From the NCBI GenBank assembly GCA_964472785.1, contig CAYYMH010000078.1, positions 1 to 15,774 on the forward strand: DNA of 15,774 bases. Reading direction: 5' to 3'. Made by a program: the position numbers and the translations under genes. Below, piece by piece: positions 12,916 through 15,774 of this stretch; positions within the stretch are counted from its first letter, which is position 1; every line of letters starts with the position of its first letter. Source of the stretch: CAYYMH01 sp964472785. GTDB taxonomy: Bacteria > Zhuqueibacterota > Zhuqueibacteria > Thermofontimicrobiales > Thermofontimicrobiaceae. The notes beneath the pieces were generated by a model, which was not told the DNA's origin, searched no databases, and saw only the letters and a program-made list of their open reading frames with translations.

Positions 12916-14637
12916 ATGTCCTACCTTGTCTTAGCAAGAAAATGGCGTCCACAAAATTTTGATGAAGTCGTTAACCAAAAGCACGTGGTGCTAACTCTTC
13001 GCAATGCGCTAAAAACAAATCGATTGGCAAACGCATATCTTTTCACCGGCCCGCGCGGTATTGGAAAAACCACAGTTGCTCGAATATTGGCGAAGTCGGT
13101 AAATTGTGACCGGGGAATGTCAGATACACCCTGTAATGAATGTAGCACCTGCAAAGAGATTACAGCCAGCCGAAGTTTGGATGTTTTCGAAATTGATGGT
13201 GCGTCTAATACGGGGGTCGATGATGTACGAAAACTACAAGAGCAGTTAAAATATGCACCAACACCAAACAAGTACAAAATTTATATTATCGACGAAGTTC
13301 ACATGCTTTCGGATTCCGCTTTTAACGCATTATTAAAAACGCTGGAAGAACCCCCCAAGCGGGTTTTGTTTGTTTTTGCGACAACAGAACCACATAAAGT
13401 ACCGGCAACTATTATTTCGCGTTGCCAAAGATTCGATTTTAAACGAATCTCGATTAATGAAATCATTGACCAACTAAAGGTGATTTGTCAGCAAGAGGAT
13501 ATAAAAATTGATGATGAATCTTTATACCTCATTGCCAGAAAAGCGGAAGGAAGTATGCGGGACAGTCAGAGTCTGCTGGACCAAGCCATATCATTTTGTG
13601 GCACTGAAATTTCGTCCTCGGATGTTACCGGATTATTCGGAATTATTGATTGGGACATCTATTTTAGATTAACTGATTTTATCGTAAAAAAGGATGCCGA
13701 GAATGGATTTAATCTGGTAGAAGAAATATATTTGAATGGCTATGATTTTGTCGAATTTTTGAATGGCATGAATGAGCACCTGAGAAATATTTTAATCACA
13801 AAGACGATAAAATCTCAGGATTTTATCGAGGTCGCTGAAAATTATAAATTAAAATATCAGGAGATAGCGGATCAGTTTGAAGATCATGATTTGATGAAGT
13901 TAATTCAAATCGTTTCTGATGCACAGTATCGTATGAAGAACAGCAGTAATCAAAGATTGTTTCTTGAAACGATTGTTTTAAAGATGATTAAGTTTGATAA
14001 GTCCCAAAAAATTGAGACACTGATTAATAGTATTGAATCTTTAAAAGAAAAGGTGTCAGTTTCGGTCAGCCCGGAAATAAAAAAAAAAGAATATGATTTA
14101 AAAACAAGCAATCAAAACACCAGTAATATTAAGATTCCGTTGAAAAGGGAGGCGCACAGGGTAAGTGAGCAGGCAGAAACTTACGAAAACAAAAGAGCAT
14201 CAGATTTTGAACAAAAGGACGATCCCGGTTCTCATGAAAATGAAATTTCAGACACCAAAAAATCGATTCTGACGCTTGAAGAAATTAAAGAACGCTGGGG
14301 TTATGTAATAAAAACGATTAAGACTCAAAAAATCGCCTTCGGATCTTTTTTAGAAGAAGGAGAAGTCGTATGTTTTAAAAATAATACACTCGAGTTAGCA
14401 TTTGGTCGGGATAACGGTTTTCATGTTAGCTATCTAAATGACAATCAGAGTGTGGTTGAGAAAATTGTCTCAGAGGCGTTGGGAACGCAAGTCAGGATAA
14501 AGTATGCGACAAACAAAAGTACCATTGAGCCGACTGAAAATCAGATATCAGACGATATTTATCTGGAAAAACTGGGACAGAAAATTCCAATATTAAAAAC
14601 GATTGTTGAAATTTTTGACGGTGAGCGGGTAAAATAA
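12916..14637 (+). CDS. dnaX: DNA polymerase III subunits tau and gamma
   Basis: DnaX is the ATPase of the clamp loader, and its long form tau links polymerase cores and helicase. The 573-residue protein starts MSYLVLARKWRP, as in Escherichia coli. It has Walker A GPRGIGKT (45-52), zinc cysteines 64/73/76/79 (identical positions to E. coli), Walker B DEVH (126-129), sensor region ATTEPHKVP and SRCQRF (168-173). Domain III ends near residue 365. A charged linker and a tau-like C-terminal region (about 450-573) follow. The ATG is fixed by AGGAGG five bases upstream. Within the linker, a run of ten A (14079-14088, codons Ile388-Lys391) may cause slippage and yield a product of 393 or 394 residues. 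Gene order SRP RNA-dnaX-ybaB-recR is widely conserved. Confidence 0.96.
   Translation: MSYLVLARKWRPQNFDEVVNQKHVVLTLRNALKTNRLANAYLFTGPRGIGKTTVARILAKSVNCDRGMSDTPCNECSTCKEITASRSLDVFEIDGASNTGVDDVRKLQEQLKYAPTPNKYKIYIIDEVHMLSDSAFNALLKTLEEPPKRVLFVFATTEPHKVPATIISRCQRFDFKRISINEIIDQLKVICQQEDIKIDDESLYLIARKAEGSMRDSQSLLDQAISFCGTEISSSDVTGLFGIIDWDIYFRLTDFIVKKDAENGFNLVEEIYLNGYDFVEFLNGMNEHLRNILITKTIKSQDFIEVAENYKLKYQEIADQFEDHDLMKLIQIVSDAQYRMKNSSNQRLFLETIVLKMIKFDKSQKIETLINSIESLKEKVSVSVSPEIKKKEYDLKTSNQNTSNIKIPLKREAHRVSEQAETYENKRASDFEQKDDPGSHENEISDTKKSILTLEEIKERWGYVIKTIKTQKIAFGSFLEEGEVVCFKNNTLELAFGRDNGFHVSYLNDNQSVVEKIVSEALGTQVRIKYATNKSTIEPTENQISDDIYLEKLGQKIPILKTIVEIFDGERVK
14079..14088 (+). promoter_or_regulatory. 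Putative dnaX slippage site (A10)
   Basis: Ten consecutive A bases span the last base of ATA and three AAA codons. In the -1 frame the next codons are AGA, ATA, TGA; in the +1 frame they are AAT, ATG, ATT, TAA. Either shift therefore ends translation at once, leaving domains I-III plus a short linker. Confidence 0.65.
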
Positions 14638-14687
14638 TATTGTAACAACACATTTATCTGTAAGCTATTATTACTTGTTTGATTTTC

Positions 14688-14713
14688 TATAATAGGAACG
14701 CGACTGGGCGTTC
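14688..14713 (+). promoter_or_regulatory. Possible ybaB promoter -10 box and leader hairpin
   Basis: A perfect TATAAT at 14688-14693 lies in the 109-base gap after dnaX, but no good -35 stands at the right distance. Just downstream, GAACGC (14696-14701) and GCGTTC (14708-14713) form a perfect 6-bp hairpin near the predicted start of the message. Suggestive only. Confidence 0.3.
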
Positions 14714-14746
14714 AACAAATAAACTTAATTTGAAGGAGATGATAGA

Positions 14747-15091
14747 ATGAAAAATTTGGGCATTGATATGCTTTTAAGAAAGGCCCAACAAATGCAGGAA
14801 GAATTGAGCAAAGTGAAACAGGAATTAGCTGGTATGAGGGTTACAAGTTCTGCAGGTGGAGGGATGGTCGAGGTCACGGCAAACGGAAAACAGCAAATTA
14901 TTGATATAAAAATTGAGCCCGAGGTCTTTAATTCGAAGGACAAGGAAATGTTGGAAGATTTAGTTGTCGCCGCAGTAAATCAAGCAATTGAAAGCTCGAA
15001 GGATTTGGCGAATGAAGAAATGGGCAAAGTAACAGGCGGTGTTTTAAGTCATCTTCCCGAAGGCTTTAAAATCCCGGGGATGAATCTTTAA
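14747..15091 (+). CDS. ybaB: YbaB/EbfC family nucleoid-associated protein
   Basis: This small DNA-binding protein forms dimers with protruding helices and coats DNA in the nucleoid; it is nearly always encoded between dnaX and recR. The 114-residue protein (family about 100-115) has an N-terminal amphipathic helix rich in Gln, Glu and Lys (LLRKAQQMQEELSKVKQELA), the central SSAGGGMVEVTANGKQQIIDIKIEP strand region in two blocks, and the DLVVAAVNQAIESS helix, with a short C-terminal tail ending in PGMNL. AAGGAG lies eight bases upstream of the ATG, a strong start. It may be transcribed with dnaX or from a possible promoter at 14688, and recR follows after 23 bases. Confidence 0.95.
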   Translation: MKNLGIDMLLRKAQQMQEELSKVKQELAGMRVTSSAGGGMVEVTANGKQQIIDIKIEPEVFNSKDKEMLEDLVVAAVNQAIESSKDLANEEMGKVTGGVLSHLPEGFKIPGMNL

Positions 15092-15114
15092 TAGATATTG
15101 ATTGATTTTTAAAT

Positions 15115-15720
15115 ATGGCACAAACCTATTTATCAAAAACAATGCACCGCGCCGTAGATGAGCTTTCCAGGCTGCCGGGAATTGGCAGAAAATCTGCCCA
15201 GCGACTGGTGTTCTATTTGTTAAAATTACCTCGTAATGAAGTAGAAAATTTGGCGCAGTCACTCATTGAAATGAAGGATAAGGCATCATACTGTTCAGTT
15301 TGTTTTAATATTACAGAAACGGATCCCTGCTTTATTTGTCAGGATAGATCTCGGGATCGGAGCACTATTTGTGTTGTGGAGGAAGCCAGTGATGTCGTGG
15401 CCTTTGAGAAAAGCGGAGAGTATAAGGGGCTTTATCATGTGCTGGGGGGCACGCTTTCGCCCTTGGATGGAATCGGTCCTGATGATTTAAGGATAAAGGA
15501 GTTGATGACGCGATTGAGTGGCGATGTAAAAGAGGTTATTTTGGCGAACAATCCGAATGTGGAAGGCGAAGCGACAGCAATTTATTTGGTGAGGTTGATC
15601 CAACCGCTGGGTATCAAAATATCGCGGATTGCAAGCGGAATACCGGTTGGCACAGACCTTGAGTACGCAGATGAAATTACATTACTTAAAGCATTAGAAG
15701 GACGTAAAGAAATTTTGTAA
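15115..15720 (+). CDS. recR: Recombination protein RecR
   Basis: RecR acts with RecO (and RecF) to load RecA on gapped DNA. The 201-residue protein is of normal length. It has an N-terminal helix-hairpin-helix (LPGIGRKSAQRL, about 20-31), the zinc finger Cys60/63/72/75, a Toprim domain starting ICVVEEASDVVAFE with the GLYHVLGG and SPLDGIGPDDL segments, and the C-terminal ASGIPVGTDLEYADEITLLKAL motif in two parts. No strong Shine-Dalgarno precedes the ATG, which is 23 bases after the ybaB stop, so translation may be coupled or initiated weakly. Gene neighbours dnaX and ybaB confirm the assignment. Confidence 0.96.
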   Translation: MAQTYLSKTMHRAVDELSRLPGIGRKSAQRLVFYLLKLPRNEVENLAQSLIEMKDKASYCSVCFNITETDPCFICQDRSRDRSTICVVEEASDVVAFEKSGEYKGLYHVLGGTLSPLDGIGPDDLRIKELMTRLSGDVKEVILANNPNVEGEATAIYLVRLIQPLGIKISRIASGIPVGTDLEYADEITLLKALEGRKEIL

Positions 15721-15768
15721 TTGTTGGAAATACATTCTAATCATATCCATTGATTGGTTTTTAGCACT

Positions 15769-15774
15769 AAGGAG
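15769..15774 (+). promoter_or_regulatory. Shine-Dalgarno-like site at the window end
   Basis: AAGGAG occupies the last six bases, 49 bases after the recR stop. By comparison with the dnaX and ybaB sites, it probably precedes a start codon just beyond the window. Confidence 0.45.

Noticed and set aside
1..15774. Defence island, prophage or insertion sequence
   Set aside because: No integrase, transposase, terminal inverted repeats with target duplications, or toxin-antitoxin pair is seen; apart from the first gene and the DUF362 gene, the genes are conserved housekeeping types.

Overview
The window is a gene-dense, AT-rich stretch of bacterial chromosome in which every gene I can support lies on the + strand. 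The promoter candidates are sigma70-like (TTGACT-N17-TATATT, TTGCTT-N17-TATAAT), Shine-Dalgarno sites are clear on several genes, and the first gene encodes a probable lipoprotein with PKD domains. This points to an uncultured or little-studied anaerobic or facultative lineage, perhaps in or near the Calditrichota/KSB1/FCB group. That placement is an inference with low confidence. The large, Alu-containing SRP RNA shows only that the lineage kept the long SRP RNA form.

Layout. (1) 1-2124: an exported trypsin-like serine peptidase with two near-identical PKD domains and a C-terminal beta domain, closed by a strong hairpin. (2) 2189-5982: a monocistronic pyruvate:ferredoxin oxidoreductase gene with its own promoter, a palindrome over the promoter spacer, and a textbook terminator. 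(3) 6057-9411: a probable operon obgE-dprA-DUF362/ferredoxin protein driven by a good promoter. (4) 9437-9667: a two-gene tRNA-Ser unit (TGA, GCT) with a strong promoter. (5) 9725-11627: gltX followed at once by tRNA-Gln(CTG), tRNA-Arg(TCG), tRNA-Glu(CTC), a degenerate tRNA-Glu-like sequence and tRNA-Arg(ACG). (6) 11666-12549: tadA, then tRNA-Ser(CGA), an imperfect inverted repeat, tRNA-Ser(GGA) and tRNA-Ala(CGC). (7) 12552-15720: large SRP RNA, dnaX, ybaB/ebfC, recR, ending in a Shine-Dalgarno-like AAGGAG that probably serves a gene just outside the window.

How the parts fit. The right half is a translation and genome-maintenance block: glutamyl-tRNA synthetase beside tRNA-Gln and tRNA-Glu, the deaminase TadA beside its own substrate tRNA-Arg(ACG), all four serine isoacceptors, SRP RNA, and the DnaX clamp loader with YbaB and RecR. 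The order tadA-SRP RNA-dnaX-ybaB-recR is the same as in Bacillus subtilis, with tRNA genes added between tadA and the SRP gene.

The most striking signal is an uninterrupted run of ten A residues inside dnaX, placed between the clamp-loader core and the tau-specific C-terminus. Stop codons follow within two or three codons in both alternative frames. This is what one expects of programmed slippage producing a short gamma-like DnaX. I see no CRISPR array, insertion sequence, phage or defence system in the window.
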